From Rhodospirillaceae bacterium (lineage in GTDB: Bacteria > Pseudomonadota > Alphaproteobacteria > UBA8366): DNA of 7,249 nucleotides. The stretch's first letter is position 1. Each line of letters starts with the position of its first letter. The stretch is from positions 1-7,249 of the forward strand of contig PARQ01000020.1 of the NCBI GenBank assembly GCA_002711555.1, given 5' to 3'. Shown piece after piece: positions 1 to 6,172 of this stretch. The notes under the pieces are model-generated. The model searched no databases. It was not told the origin of the DNA and saw nothing but the letters and a program-made list of their open reading frames with translations. The position numbers were made by a program, and so were the translations under genes.

Positions 1-45
1 CATCGGAAGCTTATGCGGAAGCGCCTGGAGCGTGAAGGGTATTAA
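1..45 (+). CDS. C-terminal end of an unidentified gene (partial, 5' end outside the window)
   Basis: Frame 1 reads 14 codons and then TAA at 43-45, giving a charged tail that ends KRLEREGY. This is typical of a soluble protein C-terminus, and nine of the 14 third positions are G or C, while the sequence just after the stop turns clearly AT-rich. The other two forward frames also stop within the first 55 bases, so the frame choice is a judgement. Too little is visible to name a family. No hairpin terminator follows the stop. Confidence 0.35.
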   Translation, partial: HRKLMRKRLEREGY

Positions 46-284
46 ACTTCTTTAATTCCTTAGTAACATTGTTTGCTGGTAACATATGGTGCTATTCACG
101 TGTTTTAGAGCATTTGAACAGGTCGATCTATAATTGCCGTTATATTGGATTTTCGGTGTGGCAATCTGTTGCTGGCTGTAAGATTTTCATACTATGTCTT
201 TTCCTAAGTTATTAATTTTGTTATGAAATTACCCTAGCACTGCTTTTTTCGGTATCGTGGCAAACATGGCACCCTGTCATCGGT

Positions 285-316
285 CTATCACCAATAATCG
301 CTTTGTGATAGCTATC
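285..316. repeat. Operator-like inverted repeat CTATCAC/GTGATAG overlapping the palindrome GATAGCTATC
   Basis: CTATCAC at 285-291 is the exact reverse complement of GTGATAG at 305-311, with 13 bases between them. The right arm runs directly into a perfect 10-base palindrome, GATAGCTATC, at 307-316. The ATAGCTAT core of that palindrome recurs in the pnt leader at 3967-3974. It could be a regulator binding site. Nothing identifies the regulator, and AT-rich DNA produces such matches by chance. Confidence 0.3.
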
Positions 317-484
317 TTCAACATTCAGGTGACGAATAACTTTGTACGTAAACTGCGTGGCTGACTAGGTAAATATAACGGCCAATCAACCTTACTGAAT
401 TTATCGCCTCTTTCCTAAATCAAGCTATTTAGTTTCATTTTCTCCACACCGCAATAATGAAATTAAATTGCGAACCGATGCTAT

Positions 485-507
485 ACCCATGCAAAAATTG
501 CATAGGT
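485..507. promoter_or_regulatory. Operator-like 23-base inverted repeat (ATGCAA-AAA-TTGCAT core)
   Basis: ATGCAA (489-494) and TTGCAT (498-503) are perfect inverted arms around AAA. After one mismatch the symmetry continues with ACC (485-487) against GGT (505-507), so nine of ten arm positions pair. It lies about 15-40 bases upstream of the predicted promoter of the DUF1127 gene, the usual place for a dimeric activator or repressor site. The CAA-N3-TTG core resembles sites described for NtrX-type regulators, but I would not assign it on that alone. Confidence 0.4.
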
Positions 508-520
508 GCGTTGCAGCAAT

Positions 521-552
521 TTTGTTGGATTACAATATACCCAATGTATATA
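521..552 (+). promoter_or_regulatory. Candidate promoter of the DUF1127 gene, housekeeping or heat-shock type
   Basis: Two overlapping readings are possible. As a housekeeping promoter, TTGGAT (525-530) and TATATA (547-552) are 16 bases apart. As an RpoH-type promoter, CCCAATGT (540-547) matches seven of eight positions of the heat-shock -10 consensus CCCCATNT, with a weak TTTGTTG element (521-527) 12 bases upstream. Either would start transcription about 30-40 bases before the ATG at 593. RpoH control would fit what is known of DUF1127/CcsR loci in Rhodobacter, but the -35 match is poor. Confidence 0.3.
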
Positions 553-592
553 TCTGTTATGTGACAGCGTAATGTATGAAGGGATATTGTTT

Positions 593-781
593 ATGGCGTC
601 TTCAAGACTAGGTATGAAACCTCGGCAATTTGTTGGTGTAAGAGTGTTACAAGCTATTGGTAGAGCCTTAGATGCTCGTGATACGTACCGCGAATTATCA
701 GTTTTAAACGACGTAGAGCTCGCGAAACGCGGTCTTCATCGTAACGACATCGTCAAGCAGGCGATGGAAAAGCTTGGCTAA
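593..781 (+). CDS. Small basic DUF1127 (YjiS-like) protein
   Basis: This encodes a 62-residue basic protein. Residues 31-53 carry the DUF1127 signature: an arginine-rich helix, then RELSVLND, then GLHRNDI, matching the family pattern of REL..L.D..L...GL.R.DI. The ATG at 593 is chosen because AAGGGA (579-584) lies 8 bases upstream; the in-frame GTG at 506 and ATG at 572 lack this and would add non-conserved residues. From the family: DUF1127 proteins are common in alpha- and gammaproteobacteria, are often stress-induced, and at least one from Rhodobacter (CcaF1) binds RNA and affects its co-transcribed CcsR small RNAs. Others have been linked to phosphate or carbon metabolism. Here the gene appears monocistronic and ends in a terminator directly against the convergent pntB. 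The role of this copy is not known from sequence. Confidence 0.88.
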   Translation: MASSRLGMKPRQFVGVRVLQAIGRALDARDTYRELSVLNDVELAKRGLHRNDIVKQAMEKLG

Positions 782-833
782 GTCCTCCCTTAAGTCAAGC
801 TCATTGGCGGGTCCCTCGGGACCCGCCTTTTTT
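771..833 (+). ncRNA. Possible 3'-UTR small RNA with a UCCUCC loop (CcsR/cuckoo-like)
   Basis: The last codons of the DUF1127 gene and the following bases form a long hairpin: 771-779 pairs with 793-801 (nine pairs, one G-U), A792 is bulged, and 780-782 pairs with 789-791, leaving the six-base loop TCCTCC at 783-788. A second hairpin (806-827) with a T-tract ends the transcript. A hairpin presenting an anti-Shine-Dalgarno loop downstream of a DUF1127 gene is the layout known for CcsR/cuckoo RNAs of Rhodobacter and relatives. This version has one such loop, overlaps the coding region and is short (about 63 bases). The pairing is visible; the existence of a processed RNA is inferred. Confidence 0.45.
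806..833 (+). terminator. Strong rho-independent terminator of the DUF1127 gene
   Basis: GGCGGGTCCC (806-815) and GGGACCCGCC (818-827) are perfect inverted arms, effectively a nine-pair GC-rich stem with a CTCG loop, followed by six T residues (828-833). The T-tract overlaps the pntB stop codon (832-834 on the minus strand). In the opposite direction the hairpin is not followed by a T-run, so it should act as an intrinsic terminator only for rightward transcription. Confidence 0.93.
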
Positions 834-2220
834 ATTCAAGTGCCTTTACAATATCCTCGCACATTTGCTTCGCGTCTGAAAAAAGCATCATAGTGTTCTC
901 TCGAAAAAACAGCTCATTATCGACGCCAGCATAACCAGATCCAAGTGAACGTTTAATAAAAAGCACGGTAGCTGCACGTTCCACGTCAAGAATTGGCATC
1001 CCGTAGATGGCACTCTGGGGGTCGGTTTTGGCTGCGGGGTTAGTAACATCGTTTGCGCCTATAACAAATGCTACATCTGTGCTAGGGAAATCTCTATTTA
1101 TTTCATCTAGTTCTAACACCTCATCGTAAGGTACGTTTGCTTCAGCTAACAGCACATTCATGTGCCCGGGCATTCGCCCGGCTACTGGGTGGATAGCATA
1201 CCGGACGTTAATACCTTCTTTTTTCAATAAGTCTGCCATCTCACGCAGAGCATGCTGTGCCTGCGCAACAGCCATGCCATAACCTGGGACGATAATTACG
1301 CTTGAAGCATTTTTCATTATGAACGCAGCGTCATCAGCACTTCCAGCCCTTACATTTCTATCGCCTGTAACACTACCTGTTGTTGAAGTTTCACCCCCAA
1401 AACCACCGAGTATCACGCTTATAAACGACCTATTCATTCCTTTACACATTACGTAGCTAAGAATAGCACCTGATGAACCCACTAGAGCTCCCACTATTAT
1501 TAAAGCTGGATTGGAAAGTGTGAAGCCGATACCACATGCCGCCCAACCAGAATATGAATTCAGCATTGAAATAACAACTGGCATATCTGCGCCACCGATG
1601 GGAATAATCATTAAAATGCCGAGTAATAAGGCTAAGCCGACAATGGTCCAATAAAGTTGTTCCGATTGATCAGTGCAAATCATTACGACTAATGCCACCA
1701 TAATGATTCCAAGTACTGCATTCAGTAGGTGTTGGCCTGAGAAGATAACCGGGGCTCCGCTCATAATTCCCTGCAATTTTGCAAAAGCGATAATAGAGCC
1801 GGTGAAAGTCAACGCGCCGATTGCCGTTCCAATGCTCATCTCAACCATACTAGGGGTAGGAATGCTTAGGAAGTCACCTATCCCATAGGCCGCTGGCTGA
1901 TAAAACGCAGCCGATGCGACAAAAACTGCGGCGAGCCCTACCAAACTATGGAAGGCTGCAACAAGTTGGGGCAGTGCTGTCATTTGAATTCGGCGTGCAA
2001 TAATATCACCAATAGCTCCGCCTATTACTAAACCAACTATTATCCAGTCATAACTGACTACGCTGGGGGATGCGAGTGTCGTTGCAATGGCAATTACCAT
2101 TCCAGTGATACCAAACATATTACCATTGCGCGCAGTCTCGGGTGACGAAAGACCACGCAGTGCCATAATGAAAAATATGCTAGCGATCAAGTAAGCGATC
2201 GCAGAGAAATTTTCGCTCAT
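832..2220 (-). CDS. pntB: NAD(P) transhydrogenase beta subunit
   Basis: PntB is an integral membrane subunit of proton-translocating transhydrogenase, which reduces NADP+ with NADH using the proton gradient. At 462 residues it has the same length as E. coli PntB. Residues 1 to about 260 form the membrane part (domain II), a series of hydrophobic helices that includes His91 in the FHSLVGLA segment, the GGADMPVV motif (Asp212) and Asn221 in LNSYSGW; these correspond to residues in the proton channel and its coupling in E. coli. Residues about 290-462 form the NADP(H)-binding domain III, with the GYGMAVAQ nucleotide-binding loop (313-320), HPVAGRMPGHMNVLLAEA (344-361), GANDVTNPA (388-396) and KRSLGSGYAG (423-432). 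It is the last gene of the operon, 9 bases after pntAB. The AAGGA ribosome binding site (2227-2231) overlaps the pntAB stop codon, suggesting coupled translation. No terminator of its own is visible. Confidence 0.98.
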   Translation of the reverse strand: MSENFSAIAYLIASIFFIMALRGLSSPETARNGNMFGITGMVIAIATTLASPSVVSYDWIIVGLVIGGAIGDIIARRIQMTALPQLVAAFHSLVGLAAVFVASAAFYQPAAYGIGDFLSIPTPSMVEMSIGTAIGALTFTGSIIAFAKLQGIMSGAPVIFSGQHLLNAVLGIIMVALVVMICTDQSEQLYWTIVGLALLLGILMIIPIGGADMPVVISMLNSYSGWAACGIGFTLSNPALIIVGALVGSSGAILSYVMCKGMNRSFISVILGGFGGETSTTGSVTGDRNVRAGSADDAAFIMKNASSVIIVPGYGMAVAQAQHALREMADLLKKEGINVRYAIHPVAGRMPGHMNVLLAEANVPYDEVLELDEINRDFPSTDVAFVIGANDVTNPAAKTDPQSAIYGMPILDVERAATVLFIKRSLGSGYAGVDNELFFRENTMMLFSDAKQMCEDIVKALE

Positions 2221-2229
2221 CTCAGGTCC

Positions 2230-2637
2230 TTACCGTACTTTCTTTTTATACATTTGAAGCATGCGTTGCGTGACCATAAAACCACCAAAGATATTAATAG
2301 ATGCTAGCACGACTGCTATAAAACCGAATATCTTTGCAGGATTAAGGTCAGCAACATCAATTTCTTTGGGACCGGCTGCAATGAGTGCGCCCACGATTAT
2401 TACTGATGAAATTGCGTTTGTTACACTCATTAAAGGGGAATGCAGTGCGGGTGTCACATTCCATATTACGTAATATCCTACAAAAATGGCTAGAATGAAG
2501 ATGGTGAACATCGAAATAAAGGTACCATCAGAATGTACAATGGCGGTGGTTTCGATGAGGTTGGCGCCTTGCTGGGCACCATTTTTGAGTGTTTCAATTA
2601 CACCTTCTTCCTGAGCAAGCGTAGATTCTAGGACCAT
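2230..2637 (-). CDS. pntAB: NAD(P) transhydrogenase subunit alpha part 2 (membrane domain)
   Basis: This 135-residue protein carries the alpha-side membrane helices of transhydrogenase domain II. In E. coli this is the C-terminal part of PntA; in Rhodospirillum it is a separate gene, as here. Three hydrophobic helices are visible at about 39-58, 68-88 and 101-123. The loop between helices 1 and 2 ([19 protein letters not shown]) is the most conserved stretch of the family, and the protein ends with [10 protein letters not shown] and a short basic tail. The first 35 residues are polar and probably cytoplasmic. A good ribosome binding site (AAAGGAG, 2648-2654) lies inside the end of pntAA, and only 5 bases separate the pntAA stop from this ATG, so translation is probably coupled. 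The product should assemble with PntAA and PntB in the inner membrane. Confidence 0.96.
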   Translation of the reverse strand: MVLESTLAQEEGVIETLKNGAQQGANLIETTAIVHSDGTFISMFTIFILAIFVGYYVIWNVTPALHSPLMSVTNAISSVIIVGALIAAGPKEIDVADLNPAKIFGFIAVVLASINIFGGFMVTQRMLQMYKKKVR

Positions 2638-2642
2638 GGCCG

Positions 2643-3920
2643 TTACGCTCCTTTCACAGACTTTTTAGAACGCCTTACTTGGCGTTTGCTAATAGTTCTT
2701 TGTTTTGCTGCCTTCACTGTTTTTTTCCTCTTGACGTTAGAAGATGTCTTTCCTGAGGAGGACTTGCGACTAATCTTCCTCTTTAAAGTTGGGTGCACGA
2801 CCGCTCCGTTCTCCGTTACTTTGATTCCCTCAATTATTTCATCTTTGGGATCGAAAACAATTTTGCTTAGTTTCTTGTCAAAAAATGGTGTGAGAAAATT
2901 GAACAAGTTTCGCGAAAACAGTTTACTGGCTTCCTCTGGAAGCCTACCTGGAACATTATCATAACCAACGATGGTAACCCCATTGTATTTTACGATTTGT
3001 CCTAGCTTTGAGCCGGCACAGTTCCCTCCAGCTTCGACTGCAAGATCAATTACAACAGAACCTGGTTTCATAATTTTAAGCATTGAATTGGAGACGAGTT
3101 TCGGCGCGGGACGACCTGGTATTAGCGCAGTGCAAATAACAATATCTTGTTTTGTTATATGGTCGGAAATTAAACGAGATTGTTTGCGCTTATAATCAGC
3201 ACTCATTTCCTTTGCATACCCACCTGCAGTCTGTGCCTTTCTAAATTCTTGGTTTTCCACCGCTATGAATTTTCCACCAAGCGACTCGACCTGCTCCTTT
3301 GTCGCAGGGCGCACATCTGTAGCCGTTACAATTGAGCCGAGACGTCTAGCGGTTGCTATTGCTTGGAGACCCGCTACACCGACACCCATGACAAAGATGC
3401 GTGCTGGCGGAACAGTTCCCGCTGCTGTCATCATCATAGGCAAGGCCCTGCTGTAATGAATCGTAGAATCGAGCACTGCTTTGTAGCCAGCCAAGTTTGA
3501 TTGTGAGGATAAAATATCCATCGATTGTGCGCGCGTGATTCGAGGCATTAATTCCATTGCATAGCCAGTGATACCAGCTTTCGCCATTGCCAAAATAAAT
3601 TTTGATTCCGTCAGAGCATTCATCTGACAAATGAGAATTTGGCCTTTGGTGAATGCAGCGAGTTCATTTTTTTTCTCACCTGCAATCATCGGTCGTTGAA
3701 CCTTCAGGACTATATCAGCACCTCTTATCGTAGCTGCTGCGCTAGCCCCTATAGATGCGCCAGCTGCCCTATACTCTGCATCACTGAAAGAGGCACAAGC
3801 ACCAGCATTTTTTTCAATTGAGATGTTAAAGCCGAGATCGATAAATTTTTTAACGGTCTCTGGTGAAGCTGCGACACGGGTTTCGCCGGGCCGCAATTCC
3901 TTTAATATGGAAATTTTCAT
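2643..3920 (-). CDS. pntAA: NAD(P) transhydrogenase subunit alpha part 1 (NAD-binding domain), with a basic C-terminal tail
   Basis: PntAA is the cytoplasmic NAD(H)-binding domain I of transhydrogenase. Residues 1 to about 135 are the AlaDH/PNT N-terminal domain, starting with [15 protein letters not shown]. Residues about 140-350 include the Rossmann motif GVGVAGLQA (179-187) and the acidic residue Asp202 in TDVR. Arg127, Gln132, Asp135, Ser138 and the mobile-loop Tyr235 (GGYAKEM) fall at positions I recall as functional in Rhodospirillum rubrum PntAA, so the enzyme should be active. The R. rubrum protein is about 384 residues; this one has 425. The extra part (381-425) has 19 lysines or arginines and nine serines among 45 residues and no acidic residue, and looks disordered. 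The ATG at 3920 is supported by AGGA (TCCT at 3930-3933 on the plus strand) 9 bases upstream. It is the first gene of pntAA-pntAB-pntB. Confidence 0.97.
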   Translation of the reverse strand: MKISILKELRPGETRVAASPETVKKFIDLGFNISIEKNAGACASFSDAEYRAAGASIGASAAATIRGADIVLKVQRPMIAGEKKNELAAFTKGQILICQMNALTESKFILAMAKAGITGYAMELMPRITRAQSMDILSSQSNLAGYKAVLDSTIHYSRALPMMMTAAGTVPPARIFVMGVGVAGLQAIATARRLGSIVTATDVRPATKEQVESLGGKFIAVENQEFRKAQTAGGYAKEMSADYKRKQSRLISDHITKQDIVICTALIPGRPAPKLVSNSMLKIMKPGSVVIDLAVEAGGNCAGSKLGQIVKYNGVTIVGYDNVPGRLPEEASKLFSRNLFNFLTPFFDKKLSKIVFDPKDEIIEGIKVTENGAVVHPTLKRKISRKSSSGKTSSNVKRKKTVKAAKQRTISKRQVRRSKKSVKGA

Positions 3921-3961
3921 TAAAAAGGTTCCTAGGATCGGATAGACCTAAACATATGGGG

Positions 3962-3979
3962 AAAAAATAGCTATTTTTT
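3962..3979. promoter_or_regulatory. Perfect 18-base palindrome in the pnt leader
   Basis: AAAAAATAGCTATTTTTT is perfectly self-complementary and lies 41-58 bases upstream of the pntAA start codon. With no GC-rich stem and no spacer loop it is a poor terminator and more like a protein-binding site or a curved A-tract/T-tract element. Its ATAGCTAT core is shared with the palindrome at 307-316. If transcription starts further upstream (see 4027-4055), this lies inside the transcribed leader. Confidence 0.45.
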
Positions 3980-4026
3980 ATTTGTGGGTCTCTACACTGC
4001 CGAAAACTTTCTGATTTGCCAAGAAT

Positions 4027-4055
4027 TTACTCGCTTTTAAAAATAAAAATGTCAA
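4027..4055 (-). promoter_or_regulatory. Candidate pnt operon promoter (minus strand)
   Basis: On the minus strand a perfect TTGACA (4050-4055) faces pntAA. No good -10 lies at the ideal spacing: GAGTAA follows at 17 bases (4027-4032) and the better TAAATT only at 20 bases. The promoter may therefore depend on an activator, or the real one may lie closer to the gene. The leader would be about 100 bases long. Confidence 0.3.
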
Positions 4056-4101
4056 TTATTTGCATGGGTCCAATCGTCGCAGGTGTGATAATTATTGAAT
4101 T

Positions 4102-4130
4102 TTGACAGCAGAGGCGAGGCGTTCTAACTT
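4102..4130 (+). promoter_or_regulatory. Promoter of the 2OG-Fe(II) oxygenase gene
   Basis: A perfect TTGACA (4102-4107) is followed after 17 bases by TAACTT (4125-4130), which keeps the important first, second and last positions of the -10 box. Transcription would start near 4137, giving a short leader that contains just the ribosome binding site GAAGGGA (4146-4152). Its -35 lies 46 bases from the candidate pnt -35 on the other strand, so the two would be back-to-back divergent promoters. Confidence 0.6.
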
Positions 4131-4159
4131 TATTTTTGATCTCTTGAAGGGATAAGTCC

Positions 4160-4771
4160 ATGTCGAATGAGACTGAAACTGAAGTTAATTTGGTGTTCCC
4201 AACGCCAGTTCAGGTGAGCGAGATTGCTGACTCCAAAACACTTAACGCATCCTTGATCAATGAGATTAATGATGTGCGTAAAGTAACGCCTAACGGATTG
4301 CCCAACTCGTGGTCATGCGAAGTTTATACCACAATTTCAAATAACTGTCGTTTGCATGAGCGGCCCGGGTTCGCTGAACTCGTGCGGCATATTGAGTTGG
4401 AGACCAAAAAATTTGCAGATCTACTGGCCATTGAGCAATCTTCTGAATTCCTGCGGATAGCTGATTGCTGGGTCAACATTTACGGTCGTGGTCACTCCCA
4501 AGAAATTCACGCGCATGCTAATAATATTTTGTCCGGGGTTTATTTCGTAACAGCCCCGGCAGGGGCGTCACCTATTATGTTTCATTCGCCAGACTGTGAT
4601 TTAATGTTAGCCCCGAAATTTAGTGAGCTTAATGATTATAATAATGCCGCCGTTGGTTTCGAGCCGCAACCCGGTACTATGTTAGTATTTAGGAGTCACT
4701 TAAAACACAGTGTTAAAACGAGCCAGATAGATGAAGAACGCATTAGTATTGCGTTCAATCTTAGGTATTGA
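4160..4771 (+). CDS. Putative 2-oxoglutarate/Fe(II)-dependent oxygenase (TIGR02466 / 2OG-FeII_Oxy_5 family)
   Basis: This 203-residue soluble protein shows the family pattern. It starts with a short motif around LVFPTPV (11-17). The core reads CWVNIYGRG (103-111), then IHAHANNILSGVYFV (116-130), then FHSP (141-144). The C-terminal strand block reads PGTMLVFRSHLKHSV (171-185) and ERISIAFN (193-200). By analogy with the jelly-roll dioxygenases, His117 and/or His119 with His183 would bind iron and Arg194 would hold 2-oxoglutarate. The motif is H-x-H rather than the classical H-x-D, which I believe is normal for this family. The substrate is unknown; related proteins are widespread in marine bacteria and cyanophages. 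The start has a strong ribosome binding site (GAAGGGA) 7 bases upstream. The gene is transcribed alone, divergent from pnt and convergent with the ABC1 gene, leaving 50 bases between the stops with no obvious hairpin. Confidence 0.85.
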   Translation: MSNETETEVNLVFPTPVQVSEIADSKTLNASLINEINDVRKVTPNGLPNSWSCEVYTTISNNCRLHERPGFAELVRHIELETKKFADLLAIEQSSEFLRIADCWVNIYGRGHSQEIHAHANNILSGVYFVTAPAGASPIMFHSPDCDLMLAPKFSELNDYNNAAVGFEPQPGTMLVFRSHLKHSVKTSQIDEERISIAFNLRY

Positions 4772-4821
4772 AATCCTTCGTAAATAGCCAACATGAAGAC
4801 TCAAACAAAAGCATAGGAGAA

Positions 4822-6168
4822 TTAATCCGGCAAAGGTAGTTTGTGTTCCGTCAATATACGAGATTGGCGTTCTTGTAATTTTTCGATTTTGAAATCTTCG
4901 ATCAAGCCATTGAACATTTTATGCCAATTAATTTCGGCCTTGAGGTGAAGGAAAACAGAACCAAGACCAACTGCTGCGCGGTCCATAAAGACAAACTCAC
5001 GCGGCGGCGTAACGCCACCTACTCGGCGTAATTCTTTATAAACTTTGGCGGCAACTTGTGCTCCGTAAAGGCCATTTTCTGACTCCTGTATTCGAGTAAC
5101 TTTATCTTTGAGAAGTGGTGAATATATGAACTTGGCCCAAATGTTAAGAACATCCATTAGTTCTTTGTTTATATCTTTGAAGCCCCAACAAGCGTATGCC
5201 TCAGCGGCGAGCATTACATCGTCCGTCCTGAGTGCTTCATAAAGGTCGATGACCCCTTTTACAAAACGGGAGTGAAATACTCTAATGCAGCCAAAGTCCA
5301 GTAAATTAATAACTTGGTTTGGCGCAATAGTATAATTTCCAAGATGTGGATCACCATGGATCACACCAAAATGATAAAAAGGAACATACCATGCCCGAAA
5401 CATATTCTTTGCCACTACATTTCTAATTTCAAGCGGTTCATCTTTTAAGCTAAGAAGCGGTTCACCATTAAGCCAAGTCATGGTAAGGAGGCGTTGGGTC
5501 GAGAGATTAACAACAGGCTTGGGAATACGGACATGTTTTTCATCTTTTAACATGTCAGAATATAATTCCATTTGGCGCCTTTCTCGGTCGTAATCAAGTT
5601 CCTCACGTAAACGGGCGGCTATCTCTTTATGTATTTGGCCTGTTGAGAGAGACCGTGTTCCGCGCTCATAAATAGAAAATACGAGTTTCAACTGTTTTAA
5701 GTCTGCCTCCACTGCTGAAAGCATGTCGGGATATTGTAACTTGCACGCAAGATTTTGCCCGTCTAAGGATTTGGCTTTATGGACCTGACCCAGAGACGCT
5801 GCGTGTGCGGCTTGTCTATCAAAGGTTTCAAATTTCTGCTCCCAGTTTCTGCCAAGCTCAGTTACCATACGTCTCCTAACAAAAGGCCACCCCATTGGAG
5901 GAGCATTTGTTTGGAGACGACCAAGAGCCTCTACATAATTTGATGGCAAGGCATCTGGAACTGTTGCTAGTAATTGTGCCACTTTCATCAATGGGCCTTT
6001 GAGCCCACCCAAAGCGACTTCGAGTTCTTGCGCGTCTTTGATCTGATTAAGATCGCGTCCCAATAAACGGGCTGTAGCCATTTTGCCGGCCAGTCCACCT
6101 ATCGTGCCCCCTACCTTAGCATAGCGACGTAGTCTTCCACCTAGATTATTTTTATCAGAGCCCGACAT
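4822..6168 (-). CDS. ABC1/UbiB/AarF-family kinase-like protein
   Basis: This is an atypical protein-kinase-like ATPase related to UbiB, COQ8 and ADCK3, which support ubiquinone biosynthesis. In the 448-residue form chosen here, the N-terminal extension carries KVAQ (62-65) where the family has KxGQ. An alanine-rich loop, AAHAASLGQ (120-128), replaces the usual glycine-rich loop. The ATP lysine is Lys143 in ACKLQYP, followed by EELDYDRE (189-196), the catalytic HGDPHLGN (271-278) and the metal-binding DFG (291-293). There is no pair of C-terminal membrane helices as in the longer gammaproteobacterial UbiB, so it is closer to the ADCK/COQ8 type. The ATG at 6168 is preferred over a TTG at 6204 because it lies just 4 bases after the upstream stop codon. 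No clear Shine-Dalgarno is present, so translation is probably coupled to the upstream oxidoreductase. Whether it is the housekeeping ubiquinone kinase or a paralogue cannot be told here. Confidence 0.92.
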   Translation of the reverse strand: MSGSDKNNLGGRLRRYAKVGGTIGGLAGKMATARLLGRDLNQIKDAQELEVALGGLKGPLMKVAQLLATVPDALPSNYVEALGRLQTNAPPMGWPFVRRRMVTELGRNWEQKFETFDRQAAHAASLGQVHKAKSLDGQNLACKLQYPDMLSAVEADLKQLKLVFSIYERGTRSLSTGQIHKEIAARLREELDYDRERRQMELYSDMLKDEKHVRIPKPVVNLSTQRLLTMTWLNGEPLLSLKDEPLEIRNVVAKNMFRAWYVPFYHFGVIHGDPHLGNYTIAPNQVINLLDFGCIRVFHSRFVKGVIDLYEALRTDDVMLAAEAYACWGFKDINKELMDVLNIWAKFIYSPLLKDKVTRIQESENGLYGAQVAAKVYKELRRVGGVTPPREFVFMDRAAVGLGSVFLHLKAEINWHKMFNGLIEDFKIEKLQERQSRILTEHKLPLPD

Positions 6169-6172
6169 CACA

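Larger units (their letters stand above)
46..592. other. Long AT-rich non-coding region upstream of the DUF1127 gene
   Basis: I found no open frame with coding character on either strand and no tRNA- or rRNA-like sequence. What it does hold: an 11-base inverted repeat with far-apart arms (136-146 and 372-382), a CTATCAC/GTGATAG inverted repeat at 285-311 next to a perfect palindrome at 307-316, an ATGCAA-AAA-TTGCAT palindrome at 489-503, and a promoter-like sequence at 521-552. A frame opening with GTG at 506 runs into the DUF1127 gene, but it has no ribosome binding site and its first 29 residues do not look like protein. The region is long for a 62-residue gene, so it may be mostly control sequence or decayed DNA. 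Confidence 0.6.

Noticed and set aside
237..252. T-run at 244-249 as a terminator
   Set aside because: The preceding AGCACTGCT has only a one-base loop, so no stable stem can form.
506..592. Longer start (GTG at 506) for the DUF1127 protein
   Set aside because: No ribosome binding site, the added 29 residues are cysteine/tyrosine-rich and unlike the family, and they would overlap the operator and promoter candidates. AAGGGA is correctly placed for 593.
1673..1888. Rightward open frame inside pntB
   Set aside because: Antisense to strongly conserved membrane helices of PntB; a shadow of that coding frame.
2637..2645. Split pntA as a frameshift or broken gene
   Set aside because: The three-gene form with separate alpha parts is normal in alphaproteobacteria, and pntAB has its own ATG and ribosome binding site.
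2643..2780. Basic tail of PntAA as a frameshift artefact
   Set aside because: The frame is continuous, the composition is consistently K/R/S, and it stops 5 bases before pntAB with the pntAB ribosome binding site inside; these fit a real coding end, though comparison with relatives is still the proper test.
2686..3195. Rightward open frames inside pntAA
   Set aside because: Antisense to the conserved NAD-binding domain and basic tail; no ribosome binding sites and no family resemblance.
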